Positions 1 to 7,477 of a DNA stretch of 64,000 nt are shown piece after piece. The position numbers and the translations under genes were made by a program. The stretch is taken from the NCBI RefSeq assembly GCF_024206495.1, contig NZ_JAMBPQ010000016.1, forward strand, positions 62,001 through 126,000, written 5' to 3'. Positions within the stretch are counted from its first letter, which is position 1. Each line of letters starts with the position of its first letter. The notes beneath the pieces were generated by a model, which was not told the DNA's origin, ran no database searches, and was given only the letters and a program-made list of their open reading frames with translations. This DNA is from Paraburkholderia sp. CNPSo 3272 (GTDB lineage Bacteria > Pseudomonadota > Gammaproteobacteria > Burkholderiales > Burkholderiaceae).

Positions 1-483
1 CCATTCGTGCGCGCCGACCAGACCGAGAATTTCGCGCAGCGACACCGCGGACGCTTCGCCATCAGGCGCGCCCCACGCCTCTTCGCACGCGAGCCGGACG
101 TCGGGTGCGCGGCGCAGGTTGATGCCGTAGTCGCCTTCGAGGGGAATGAGCACCATGCCGAGCGTGCGGGCGCGCTGCGCCTGCGCCTGGCGATGCAGAT
201 GAAACGCTTCGAGCGGTGAAGCGGGCGCCTTGGGCGCCGCGGCCTTGCGGGGTTTGCGCTCCCCGCGGCGCGCCATGGCCTGCAGCAGTTGACGCGCGTT
301 CTGAAAGTCGCCGCGCCACAGCAACGCAGTACCTTCGCAGGCAAGACGGTACGCGGCGTCAGCAGTCGTGTGATCGTCGGCGATGACTACGCGTTTGGGC
401 GCCGGCACGCCAGCCTCGGAGCGCCAGCGCACCGTGCGCGGGCCTTCGGTGTCGGGCCAGGTGAGAGTGGGATGTTCGGTCAT
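1..483 (-). CDS. Probable class I SAM-dependent methyltransferase, N-terminal part (runs off window)
   Basis: An open frame starts at an ATG at 483 and continues without a stop to base 1, giving 161 codons. The fragment begins MTEHPTLTWPDTEGPRTVRW and contains a Lys/Arg/Ala-rich linker around residues 73-85. It resembles the N-terminal region of a Burkholderia family annotated as small-domain methyltransferases, in which the SAM-binding domain follows. That domain is outside the window, so no catalytic motif is visible and the functional name rests on remembered family resemblance. It is divergent from the DNA methylase at 728. The 244 bp between them must hold both promoters; I see no clear regulatory site there. 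Confidence 0.5.
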   Translation of the reverse strand, partial: MTEHPTLTWPDTEGPRTVRWRSEAGVPAPKRVVIADDHTTADAAYRLACEGTALLWRGDFQNARQLLQAMARRGERKPRKAAAPKAPASPLEAFHLHRQAQAQRARTLGMVLIPLEGDYGINLRRAPDVRLACEEAWGAPDGEASAVSLREILGLVGAHEW

Positions 484-727
484 AGTCGGATATTCGGTGC
501 GGCGGGCGAGTTCGTCGATTCGTAGCTTGCCCGCAGGTGGGCGCCGTGGGGCGCCATCATATAGCAGAGCGATGCGGCGCGTTCCGTCACATCGCCTTCG
601 CAACGATGATCGCTCAGACGGGCAGGCGCGTCGACTCGGCCAGACGGCGTAGGACGAAACGCGCACGCCCCGCAGTAAAATGGGCGCCGACCGCGCCCCG
701 CCGGACCAAGCCCACCCGCACGAGACC

Positions 728-3508
728 ATGCCAGCGACCACCCAGCAGAAACGCCGCGCGCGCAAACCGCGCACGCGCCGCGCCAGCGCCGGTGGTGGGC
801 TCGACGATGGCTTTTACGCCGAACTGCTGCATATCGTGGGGTTGCGGGAGAGCGTCTCCGGCGCAAGGCGCACCGTCGCACGACTCGCACCGCACGAGCG
901 CTTGCGCGGCGCGCTGATCGAACTCGCGCTGTCGCGCCTCGCCGCCCGCGACGGCGAGAGCCAGAGCGACGGGCCCCAGGCCGACCACTTCGAACTCGCG
1001 CTGCGGCTTTGCATCGCATGGATCAGCCGCATCGTTTTTCTCAAGGTGCTCGAAACGCGTCTGCTGACGCTGCATGGCGGCGATGCGACCTACACGTTCC
1101 TGGACGCCCGGCGCCTCCGCTCGTTCAGCGATCTCGACGCGCTGTGCGACGCCGTACTAGGCGCTGGTGACGACACGCCGCCGGCTCGCTTCGCTCACCT
1201 TCCCCGCTTCGACGGTTCGCTTTTCGCCCCGCAAGGCCTGGACCGAAGCCTGCTCCGCATGAGCGCGCTAGACGATCACGCCACACTGCCGCTTTTCACG
1301 GCGACCGTGCTCCCCCCTGCGAGCGGCGAACGGAACACGCTCGCGTATCTGCTCGATTTTCTCGCGGCGTTCGACTTCTCCGCCGATTTGGCCGCGCAAG
1401 CGCCAACTGCGGCGAACAGGCGTTGCCTCGACGCCTCCTCGCTCGGGCTCGTCTTCGAAAAGCTCAACGGCTACCGCGACGGCGCGTGGTACACGCCTGG
1501 CAGCGTCGCGATGCAGCTCGCCCGTCCCGCCATCACGCAGGCGGCGCTCAATCGCCTGAACCGCGCCAGGGGCTGGCACTGCACGAACATCGATCAGCTA
1601 TCCGAACTGATCGGTGAATCGATCGAAAACCGCGACGAAGCGCGCGCGATTCTGGACTCGCTGCGCATCTGCGATCCCGCCGTCGGCTCGGGCCATCTGC
1701 TCGTTTCGGCGCTCAACGAGTTGCTGGCCCTGAAAGTGCGCCTCGGTTTGTTGAACGCGCAGGACCGCGAAGCGCTCGGCGCTTGCCGCATCGGCGTCAC
1801 CGCGGACCGGCTTTGCGTCACGCACGCGAATGGCGAACCGCTCAGCCGCGAGCGCGATGGCACGACCATCCGCGAGATCGAAGCCGCGCTCTTTCGCGGC
1901 AAGCGGGACATCGTCGAGCGCTCGCTTTTCGGTGTGGATATCGACGCGGATTCGGTCGGCATGGCGCGCCTGCGGCTGTGGATCGAACTGCTCGAACACG
2001 CGGATTTCACCGCTTCGCTGCCGAACCTGGAGACCAGCCTCAAGGCAGGCAACGCGACGCTCAGCCGTTTCGCCTTCGATACGCCCCTGCGCGGCTACGC
2101 TGACCCAGTCGCGAACTATCGCGCGAGCGCGGCAAGACTGCGGGCGACAGCCACACCCGACGCAAGGCGCGCCGAAATCGCTCGATACGAACAACTGCGC
2201 GAAGCGTTGCACAACGCCCTCGCGAAGAACCAGGCCGAAACGCCTCCCGAAGACGCCGCGGCGTTCGAATGGCGCATCGAATTCGCCGAGCTGCTCACCG
2301 ACGAAGGTGACTTCGAGCGCTTCGACGCCGTTATCGCGAACCCGCCCTATATCGACTCCGAGCGCATGATCAACCAGGGCCAGCGCTCGCTGCGCGAGCG
2401 GCTGACGCGGCGCTGGCCGAGCGCGCGGGGCAACTGGGACCTCTACATCGTGTTCATGGAGCTGGGCCTCGCGCTCCTGAGGCCGGGCGGCGCGATGGCG
2501 TATCTCACGCCCGACAAGTGGCTCTCGAAGCCCTTCGGCGATGCGTTGCGCACCCGGCATCTGGACAAGATCGAACGCATCGTCAGGCTCGGGCCCGACG
2601 TATTCGAGCAGGCGCGCGTGGATTCGATCATCACCCTCTTTCGCGAGTCCGGCACGCCCGCCATCGCGACCGCGCGCATCGATGGCGAGACGCTCACCGA
2701 GCTTGCGCAAACCGACAAAGGCACGCTCGCGACGCCATGGCCGCTCGATGCATTGCTCTCGCCGCACGCCGCGTTCGTGCAGCGGTTCGCCCGGGCGCAC
2801 GCGACACTCGGTTCGCTGCTGCCTTGCGAAAACGCATGCGCGACGTCGGACGCCTACCGGCTCGCGCCTCTCGTCGAAGCGGCCGAAGGCCGCTTCCAGC
2901 CAGAGCATCACTACCGCGTGGTCAACACCGGCACGCTCGGGCGCTACGTCTCGCGCTGGGGCAGCAAGCCGATGACCTATCTCGGGCGACGCTACGACGC
3001 CCCCGTGGTCGAGCGCGAGCGCTTCGCGTCGACGTTCGGGAACGGCTACGGCGCGAAAGCCAACGCTAAAAAGGTGATCGTGAAAGGCCTCACACGACTC
3101 GACGCGACGCTCGATCTCGCAGGCGACACGATCCCTGGCAAGACGACGCTGATCCTGCGCTCGGACGACGAGAACCTGCTGAAGTTCGCGGCGGCTTTGC
3201 TCAATTGCCCGCTCTCGGTGTTCCTGATCCGCGCGAAGTACGGCGCGTCGAGCTACAACGGCGGCGTGGCGTTCACGACAGCGATGATCGACGCGTTGCC
3301 CGTCCCGGGCTGCGCCTTGGTGCGCGGCGAAGTCGCCGACTGCGTGACCCGGTTGCTGCGCGCGGGCCAGGCCGGATGCGACGCCGCTGAGGTGGACGAC
3401 ATCGCGCGCGAGATCGATCGACGCCTCTATGCGGCATTTGGGCTGTCGCCACAGGAGATCGACCTCGTGGAAGGCCGCGCCGGCTCGCGGGCGCGCGACA
3501 CCAGCTGA
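728..3508 (+). CDS. Eco57I/Alw26I-like N6-adenine DNA methylase, apparently orphan
   Basis: A protein of 926 aa. The ATG at 728 (MPATTQQKRRARK) is preferred over an in-frame ATG at 680, because the extra residues look like upstream noise. Methylase motif I is DPAVGSGHLL near residue 316. Catalytic motif IV is NPPY near residue 538, the form typical of N6-adenine methylases. A stretch around residue 245 (LGLVFEKLNGYRDGAWYTPG) is typical of large type IIG/IIS methylases. The C-terminal third looks like a TaqI-type target-recognition region. I see no PD-(D/E)XK nuclease motif in the N-terminal region and no restriction gene beside it, so it may be a solitary or regulatory methylase. Neighbours are ordinary chromosomal genes. 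Confidence 0.82.
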   Translation: MPATTQQKRRARKPRTRRASAGGGLDDGFYAELLHIVGLRESVSGARRTVARLAPHERLRGALIELALSRLAARDGESQSDGPQADHFELALRLCIAWISRIVFLKVLETRLLTLHGGDATYTFLDARRLRSFSDLDALCDAVLGAGDDTPPARFAHLPRFDGSLFAPQGLDRSLLRMSALDDHATLPLFTATVLPPASGERNTLAYLLDFLAAFDFSADLAAQAPTAANRRCLDASSLGLVFEKLNGYRDGAWYTPGSVAMQLARPAITQAALNRLNRARGWHCTNIDQLSELIGESIENRDEARAILDSLRICDPAVGSGHLLVSALNELLALKVRLGLLNAQDREALGACRIGVTADRLCVTHANGEPLSRERDGTTIREIEAALFRGKRDIVERSLFGVDIDADSVGMARLRLWIELLEHADFTASLPNLETSLKAGNATLSRFAFDTPLRGYADPVANYRASAARLRATATPDARRAEIARYEQLREALHNALAKNQAETPPEDAAAFEWRIEFAELLTDEGDFERFDAVIANPPYIDSERMINQGQRSLRERLTRRWPSARGNWDLYIVFMELGLALLRPGGAMAYLTPDKWLSKPFGDALRTRHLDKIERIVRLGPDVFEQARVDSIITLFRESGTPAIATARIDGETLTELAQTDKGTLATPWPLDALLSPHAAFVQRFARAHATLGSLLPCENACATSDAYRLAPLVEAAEGRFQPEHHYRVVNTGTLGRYVSRWGSKPMTYLGRRYDAPVVERERFASTFGNGYGAKANAKKVIVKGLTRLDATLDLAGDTIPGKTTLILRSDDENLLKFAAALLNCPLSVFLIRAKYGASSYNGGVAFTTAMIDALPVPGCALVRGEVADCVTRLLRAGQAGCDAAEVDDIAREIDRRLYAAFGLSPQEIDLVEGRAGSRARDTS

Positions 3509-3577
3509 GCGCGCAGCGCGGCGACGGCGTGCCGGCGAGTCGGCTAGTCTTGCTCATCCTCGTGCAGGGCAGACATC

Positions 3578-4528
3578 ATGGAACGGCTTCGCTTCTTCAG
3601 TGCTTCCGACGAGAGCAGCGTCCTGACGCTATCGATCGCCACGACGTTGGTGATCGCCCTCATCGGCATTCTGTTCGGGCTGATCTCCGGCTCGTTTTCG
3701 ATCGTGTTCGACGGCGTCTATTCGCTCGTCGACGCGAGCATGAGCGCGCTCGCGCTCGCCGTCGTGCGCCTGATCACCTCCTACGCGGTCAACGTCGACC
3801 TGCCGCGCAAATGGCGCGAGCGCTTCACCATGGGTTTCTGGCATCTCGAACCCATGGTGCTCGGGCTCAACAGCATGCTGCTCGTGGGCGTGGCCGTCTA
3901 CGCGCTGATCAATGGCGTCACCAACCTGCTCTCCGGCGGCCACGAGCTGCACTTCGGTCCTGCCCTCGTCTACGCAGTGCTCACCGTGAGCGCGTGCGTG
4001 GCGATGGCGGTGTTCGAAGCGCGCGCGAACCGCCGGATCCACTCGGATTTCGTGCGCCTCGACATCAAGTCGTGGATCATGTCCGCGGGTATCACGGCTG
4101 CGCTCCTCGTCGCCTTCAGCGTCGGCTATGCGATTCAGGGAACGGCGTGGGAGCGCTTCACCCCTTACGTCGACCCGGCGGCGCTCGTGGCGGTGTGCGT
4201 GGTGATCATTCCGATTCCGCTCGCGGAAATCCGCCAGGCCCTGCTGGACGTGCTGCTCGTGGCGCCCGCGGATCTCAAGCAGCATGTCGATGCCGTCGCG
4301 AAACGCTTCGTCGAGCGCTACGCCTTTGAGTATTACCGCGCTTATGTCGCGAAAGTGGGCCGCTCCCGCGAGATCGAACTGTATTTCGTCGTGCCGCCTG
4401 GTATGCCAGCCAAGCGCATCGCCGAATGGGATGCGATCCGCGATGAGATCGGCCGCGCCATCGGCGGGGACGAATCGCACCGCTGGCTCACGATCATGTT
4501 CACGAGCGATCCGGAATGGGCGGAGTGA
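3578..4528 (+). CDS. Cation diffusion facilitator-like membrane transporter
   Basis: A 316-aa protein with about six hydrophobic segments in the first 210 residues and a soluble C-terminal domain, the layout of the CDF family, which exports divalent metals by proton antiport. It starts 69 bp after the methylase stop. The metal-site residues are atypical. In TM2 the segment is DGVYSLVD (D45, Y48, D52), with Tyr where most members have His or Asp four residues before the conserved Asp. In TM5 the segment is LDIKSW (D172, W176), with Trp where a second Asp is expected. Metal specificity therefore cannot be assigned, and transport activity should be treated as unproven. Confidence 0.75.
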   Translation: MERLRFFSASDESSVLTLSIATTLVIALIGILFGLISGSFSIVFDGVYSLVDASMSALALAVVRLITSYAVNVDLPRKWRERFTMGFWHLEPMVLGLNSMLLVGVAVYALINGVTNLLSGGHELHFGPALVYAVLTVSACVAMAVFEARANRRIHSDFVRLDIKSWIMSAGITAALLVAFSVGYAIQGTAWERFTPYVDPAALVAVCVVIIPIPLAEIRQALLDVLLVAPADLKQHVDAVAKRFVERYAFEYYRAYVAKVGRSREIELYFVVPPGMPAKRIAEWDAIRDEIGRAIGGDESHRWLTIMFTSDPEWAE

Positions 4529-4557
4529 GGAATCTGGGGCGGGCGGCCGCAGAAAGC

Positions 4558-4593
4558 ACAAAGGGTTACGTGAGATATCACGTAACCCTTTGT
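4558..4593. terminator. Perfect 16-bp hairpin between the transporter gene and the tRNA-Thr 3' half
   Basis: The left arm at 4558-4573 and right arm at 4578-4593 are perfectly complementary over 16 bp around the loop GATA. On the plus strand it follows the transporter stop by 29 bp and is followed by CTTTTGT. On the minus strand it begins 8 nt after the CCA of the disrupted tRNA-Thr. It probably acts as a bidirectional terminator and was the native terminator of the tRNA-Thr gene before the insertion. Confidence 0.75.
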
Positions 4594-4601
4594 CTTTTGT
4601 A

Positions 4602-4642
4602 TGGTGCCGGCTGCAGGACTCGAACCCGCCACCTGATGATTA
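4602..4642 (-). pseudogene. 3' part (nt 36-76) of the disrupted resident tRNA-Thr(UGU)
   Basis: On the minus strand this starts with TAA, the last three nucleotides of the anticodon loop. It continues through the 3' anticodon strand TCATC, variable loop AGGTG, T-arm GCGGG-TTCGAGT-CCTGC, acceptor strand AGCCGGC, discriminator A and CCA. Joined to the 35-nt fragment at 10608-10574 it gives exactly 76 nt. The acceptor pairs GCCGGCT/AGCCGGC, and the loop TTTGTAA gives anticodon UGU. It has no 5' half beside it and cannot form a tRNA alone. The missing half is 5.9 kb away on the same strand. Confidence 0.93.
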
Positions 4643-4650
4643 CCAGTCAA
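4643..4650 (-). repeat. Right-junction core of the element (TTGACTGG)
   Basis: Read on the minus strand, TTGACTGG lies between the right terminal repeat (ending GGTACGCATT) and the tRNA remnant starting TAATC. It aligns with TTGATTTG at the left junction, with two differences. This fits Tn554-type recombination, in which the core carried by the circular form differs from the target core. The junction reads CTGGTAA, which looks like a tRNA-Thr(GGU) anticodon loop. The core could have come from an earlier site of that kind, but this is speculative. Confidence 0.75.
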
Positions 4651-4678
4651 AATGCGTACCTTGAGGGTGTTGCGTTTC
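4651..4678. repeat. Right terminal inverted repeat of the element
   Basis: On the minus strand the end reads GAAACGCAACA, an 11-nt spacer, then GGTACGCATT at the junction. The left end (10544-10573) has the same 11-bp word in inverted orientation and ends GGTACACATT, one mismatch in the outer ten bases. The spacers differ by two bases. These are probably recombinase binding arms. Confidence 0.8.
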
Positions 4679-4722
4679 GAACCCTTGCGGCGCGGGACTG
4701 TAATCTTTGGTTGTTGCTTAGA

Positions 4723-4744
4723 CAATCGCGTGGTGTTGCGATTG
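4723..4744 (-). terminator. Hairpin just downstream of the intron-containing tRNA-Thr
   Basis: CAATCGC at 4723-4729 pairs with GCGATTG at 4738-4744 around an 8-nt loop. It begins 11 nt after the CCA of the element's tRNA. There is no T-run after it on the minus strand, so it may be a weak terminator or a 3'-processing structure. Confidence 0.4.
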
Positions 4745-4755
4745 CCAGAGTATTC

Positions 4756-5039
4756 TGGTGCCGAATGTCTGACTCGAACAGACGACCTACCGCTTACCTT
4801 ACCACTACGACTTTCGTCGCCTTCCGTTTGTGGTCTGGACTATCCCTTAGCCATGGCTGACGCTTTAGGCTCCCCCCGTCTAGTCTCTACACCTTCTTGC
4901 GCTAGCAAGCTTGGCTCGGGATTGGCATAGTCCTTTCGGACCTTAGCTTTCCCCGAGTTTGAGGGGTTCTACTCCCACCGTTTCCGATAGGGCACTCGTA
5001 AATTCAAGGCGGTTGCTCTACCAACTGAGCTAATCCGGC
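4756..5039 (-). tRNA. tRNA-Thr(UGU) interrupted by a group I intron (element-borne)
   Basis: The exons are 5039-5006 (nt 1-34) and 4797-4756 (nt 35-76). Spliced, they give a complete 76-nt tRNA with encoded CCA. The acceptor is GCCGGAT/ATTCGGC with one G-U pair. The D-arm stem is GCTC/GAGC. The anticodon stem ACCGC/GCGGT is perfect around loop CTTGTAA, so the anticodon is UGU. The T-arm is GTCTG-TTCGAGT-CAGAC. It reads ACA and related Thr codons and would replace the resident tRNA-Thr that the element destroys. Its sequence differs clearly from the resident gene, so it is not a simple duplication. A TATAAT box lies 10 nt upstream of nt 1. Confidence 0.92.
4798..5005 (-). ncRNA. Group I self-splicing intron (208 nt, Azoarcus tRNA-Ile intron-like, IC3 type)
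   Basis: The intron lies between U34 and G35 of the tRNA. Hallmarks on the minus strand in order are: CCGAGCCAAGCTT (P6-J6 region), AAGGTGTAGAGACTAGACGG (P3/P8 side with the 5' strand of P7), ATGGCTAAGGGATAGTCC (3' strand of P7), ACCACAAAC, then a terminal hairpin with GAAA loop and a final G. These match my memory of the 205-nt Azoarcus tRNA-Ile intron in order, wording and length. P1 can form between exon CUU and intron GAG, with the required U-G at the splice site. The last intron base, G at 4798, fits the conserved omega-G. It contains no homing-endonuclease ORF. Splice sites are inferred from the tRNA fold. Confidence 0.92.
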
Positions 5040-5049
5040 ACAGCAGACA

Positions 5050-5055
5050 ATTATA
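5050..5055 (-). promoter_or_regulatory. -10 box of the element-borne tRNA-Thr promoter
   Basis: A perfect TATAAT reads on the minus strand from 5055 to 5050. It places a start site a few bases before the tRNA 5' end at 5039. The -35 region at the right distance (GGCCGA near 5073-5078) is poor. It suggests the rescue tRNA can be transcribed without the recombinase operon upstream. Confidence 0.6.
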
Positions 5056-5111
5056 GCCCATCGTTTTAAATTTCGGCCACCGGAAGGGGCCGTGCAAACA
5101 ATACCGACGGA

Positions 5112-5579
5112 CTACGGCGCGGGCTTCCCTTTTCGGAACTCAACCACATCGGCAGCGTCTGGATAAGCGCTGACCTCGCGCAGCTTTTCTCCGACCTCTC
5201 GATACTCTTTCCAGAATCGTTCGAGCGCAGCCATCCCACCCGCCACCATAACCGCCTGGATGCAGGCCGCGTGAGACGTCACTAACGCGCGCACTTGAGC
5301 CTCAAGCTCGGTGGCGTGTCCTGACTTCACGTCAAGCTTCTCAGAGAGTGTCAGTGCACGCTCTGCGTGCGGATTGAGCGTCGTGCGTAAGTGCTGCTGC
5401 CGAGCCTGAGAATGTTGAATCAACCTCATTCGGTCGGGGTCTCGGGTGAACGCAGACGCGTTGCGCAGGGAAGGATGCCGCCTCGCAACTTCGCGAACCG
5501 TAATGTCAACGTCTGAAGCAAGCAGCGCGTCCAGCACGCCTGCAAGCTCAGTGTTATCGTCGTCGGCTCGTGGTTTCAT
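5112..5579 (-). CDS. Small TnpC/GinD-like accessory protein of the recombinase operon
   Basis: A 155-aa protein whose ATG overlaps the stop of the upstream recombinase gene (ATGA), so translation is probably coupled. The N-terminal half (DITVREVARRHPSLRNASAF) looks like a short DNA-binding helix-turn-helix segment. Residues 60-145 are predicted helical with coiled-coil character. Position and layout match the fourth small gene of Tn554 (TnpC) and of GInt islands (GinD), where it assists the recombinases and influences frequency or orientation. The assignment rests on layout and motif style, not a close match. It is the last protein gene before the tRNA, with a 72-nt gap to nt 1 of the tRNA. 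Confidence 0.7.
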   Translation of the reverse strand: MKPRADDDNTELAGVLDALLASDVDITVREVARRHPSLRNASAFTRDPDRMRLIQHSQARQQHLRTTLNPHAERALTLSEKLDVKSGHATELEAQVRALVTSHAACIQAVMVAGGMAALERFWKEYREVGEKLREVSAYPDAADVVEFRKGKPAP

Positions 5580-7477
5580 GCAAACACGTCCTCCTCTGGC
5601 TCAGAGTAGTCCTTTCCGTCAGGAAATACGATTGTTCCAGGGTGCGCACTAAGTGCGGCGTCAACGCCCGCAAGAAGCTCATCCGCATGAGCAATTTGGT
5701 TCTTGCGTCCAATCGAATTCGCCGGTTTGGCCGCAGCCTTTTCTCGCATCACGGACAGCTTGCCGCGCAACTCTTCCAATGTGATGCGATGTTCCGGCAG
5801 ACCGCTCGGGACGTAGCGTTTGCATTTGTGGAAGCACTTCAGATGCCGCACGCAAGGATTCACTGCAAAGCTGGTCGTGCAGAAGCCGTAAGGGGTAACG
5901 TGGAATCCGTCTGACGTCGCTGCCAAATACGTGAACGCCGCCTCGTCGCCGTGCTCCTGCTGGATTTTTTTGAAGGATTCGGCAACGTGACTAAGCCCAA
6001 CGAAGCCTGACAGGACCATCTTCGCCACCGTTTCTTGCACGCTTCCCGGCGCAATGATGGCTTGGGCACTTTTCGGCAACTCGACGAAGGAGAGTTGCTC
6101 GCCCAGGCTTCTGTGGTCGTATTTGTGACTTTGTGCAACTGTCGTCCTTCCGAAGTGGTGCGTGATGACCGTATCTGGAATGTTGAGTCGGAAGAACTCT
6201 GTGTTCATCAGATGTCGCAACGAGTGCGGATTTATCCTCAGGCTTTCGAGGTCAGGCCCATTCCCGTATCGCGTAAAGATAGTGTTCCTCCGATTGTTCC
6301 GACTGGTCAGGAACGCGTAGAAGGAGGACTCGGCTACGACCTCAATGACCTCACCGCCGGGGATGACCGCAGGCAGCTCCCCTGTCCCGCCGTGTAGGAC
6401 GAGAAACAGGAGGTCTAACACACCAAGCTCATCGCCGCCCGCGGTCTTAAACCGGCGACCACCCTGAGGGTTACGCTTCAATGCAGCACGTAGGGAGGCT
6501 GTAGCTGCCAACGCGCCTTCGACGGCCTCAATGATGATGCGCTGGAATTGTTCTGGCACGAACTGGCGGTCTTCGACTAGAACGTCCGGTCGTCCCTCGT
6601 CCCGCTTCTCGCCAAAGTAGCGCAACCAAAGCGTGCGACCGACTCCGCCGATTTCGCCAGCATTTTGGCCGGTTACAACATCAACGTGGTCCTCCCAGGA
6701 CAGGCAGTCAGCCGGGAGCATCAGAACCTCGTTAAACCGTAGCCCGGTAAAGAGAAGCAAGCGAAGGGCGTAGAAACGAATGCGGTCTTGGTGCCCGACC
6801 GGAGTCTCTTGGAATACGATACGAACCAGTTCATGCAGCGATTTCGGGTCCGGCAGCTTTTCTGAGTCACGGCGGTCGTCCAAGTAGGTTTGCAGGCGCT
6901 TCGCAGCCTTCACGCGCACCTCAGTTCCGACGGGCACGTTTTCAGACAGCATGTTCTCGTTTATCTCATTCGCGAGAACGCTAATAGCGGCCACAGCCTT
7001 ATCGCTCCATTCCCTTAGGGCCATGAATCGATTGAAGTCGTCCGAGTTCAGGTCCCACGGAGCCTTGTTCACAAGCGAGAAGAATGTGCGCCAGACGGAT
7101 GCCTCGTGCCGAACGCTCCTTGGCACAATGTGCTGCCTGCAGCGGCATGCGATGACTGCCTTGATGAACTCTTGGGTGTCGTGACTCAGCACCTGCCCTT
7201 CCGGCATATGGGCAGCAGCCCATCCAGCTTCGACGGCGGCTTCACGCGCTTCCCAATCAATCGCGAAGCCATTCGTACGCGAGGCGAATCGCGAGTGGCT
7301 GCCGGTCAGCATACGAAGGTCCCAGTCGGCTTCCTCGGAAACGCTACCGTCCTTAGCTACGAGAATCGCCCACGTGACGCCTTTTGACTCTACAAAGCGA
7401 CGCATCCGAGCAATGAAGTCGGCATAGGTGGAAGGTGGCTCACTCGCTGATTTTTGCGGAAAGGGGAGCTTAGCCAC
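5576..7477 (-). CDS. Tyrosine recombinase, TnpB/GinC-like (third of the trio)
   Basis: A 633-aa protein. Catalytic-domain residues are visible: Arg247 in FTGLRFNEVLML, His418 and Arg421 in NPHSLRHLMN, His441 in HHFGR, and the nucleophile candidate Tyr453 in SHKYDH. After the catalytic domain comes a Cys-rich tail (GFCTTSFAVNPC, then LKCFHKC near residue 560) typical of the large TnpB-like recombinases. The start at 7477 overlaps the previous gene by 8 nt, and the stop overlaps the next gene by 4. It probably acts with the other two recombinases in excision and integration at tRNA-Thr. All core active-site residues appear present, so it may be a catalytic member. Confidence 0.9.
   Translation of the reverse strand: MAKLPFPQKSASEPPSTYADFIARMRRFVESKGVTWAILVAKDGSVSEEADWDLRMLTGSHSRFASRTNGFAIDWEAREAAVEAGWAAAHMPEGQVLSHDTQEFIKAVIACRCRQHIVPRSVRHEASVWRTFFSLVNKAPWDLNSDDFNRFMALREWSDKAVAAISVLANEINENMLSENVPVGTEVRVKAAKRLQTYLDDRRDSEKLPDPKSLHELVRIVFQETPVGHQDRIRFYALRLLLFTGLRFNEVLMLPADCLSWEDHVDVVTGQNAGEIGGVGRTLWLRYFGEKRDEGRPDVLVEDRQFVPEQFQRIIIEAVEGALAATASLRAALKRNPQGGRRFKTAGGDELGVLDLLFLVLHGGTGELPAVIPGGEVIEVVAESSFYAFLTSRNNRRNTIFTRYGNGPDLESLRINPHSLRHLMNTEFFRLNIPDTVITHHFGRTTVAQSHKYDHRSLGEQLSFVELPKSAQAIIAPGSVQETVAKMVLSGFVGLSHVAESFKKIQQEHGDEAAFTYLAATSDGFHVTPYGFCTTSFAVNPCVRHLKCFHKCKRYVPSGLPEHRITLEELRGKLSVMREKAAAKPANSIGRKNQIAHADELLAGVDAALSAHPGTIVFPDGKDYSEPEEDVFA

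Noticed and set aside
728..4528. A restriction-modification or BREX-type defence island at the left end
   Set aside because: Only the methylase is present; neighbours are a transporter and a probable housekeeping methyltransferase. No nuclease, helicase, phosphatase or Lon-like gene is seen.
4676..4690. GGGTTCGAAAC-like word near the right end, resembling a T-arm
   Set aside because: Flanking bases do not pair as a T-stem. It overlaps the right terminal repeat, whose left counterpart has no T-arm look.
4516..4930. Small frames crossing the tRNA halves and the intron, possibly an intron-encoded endonuclease
   Set aside because: They cross tRNA sequence, contain no LAGLIDADG or HNH motif, and are explained by the RNA genes.
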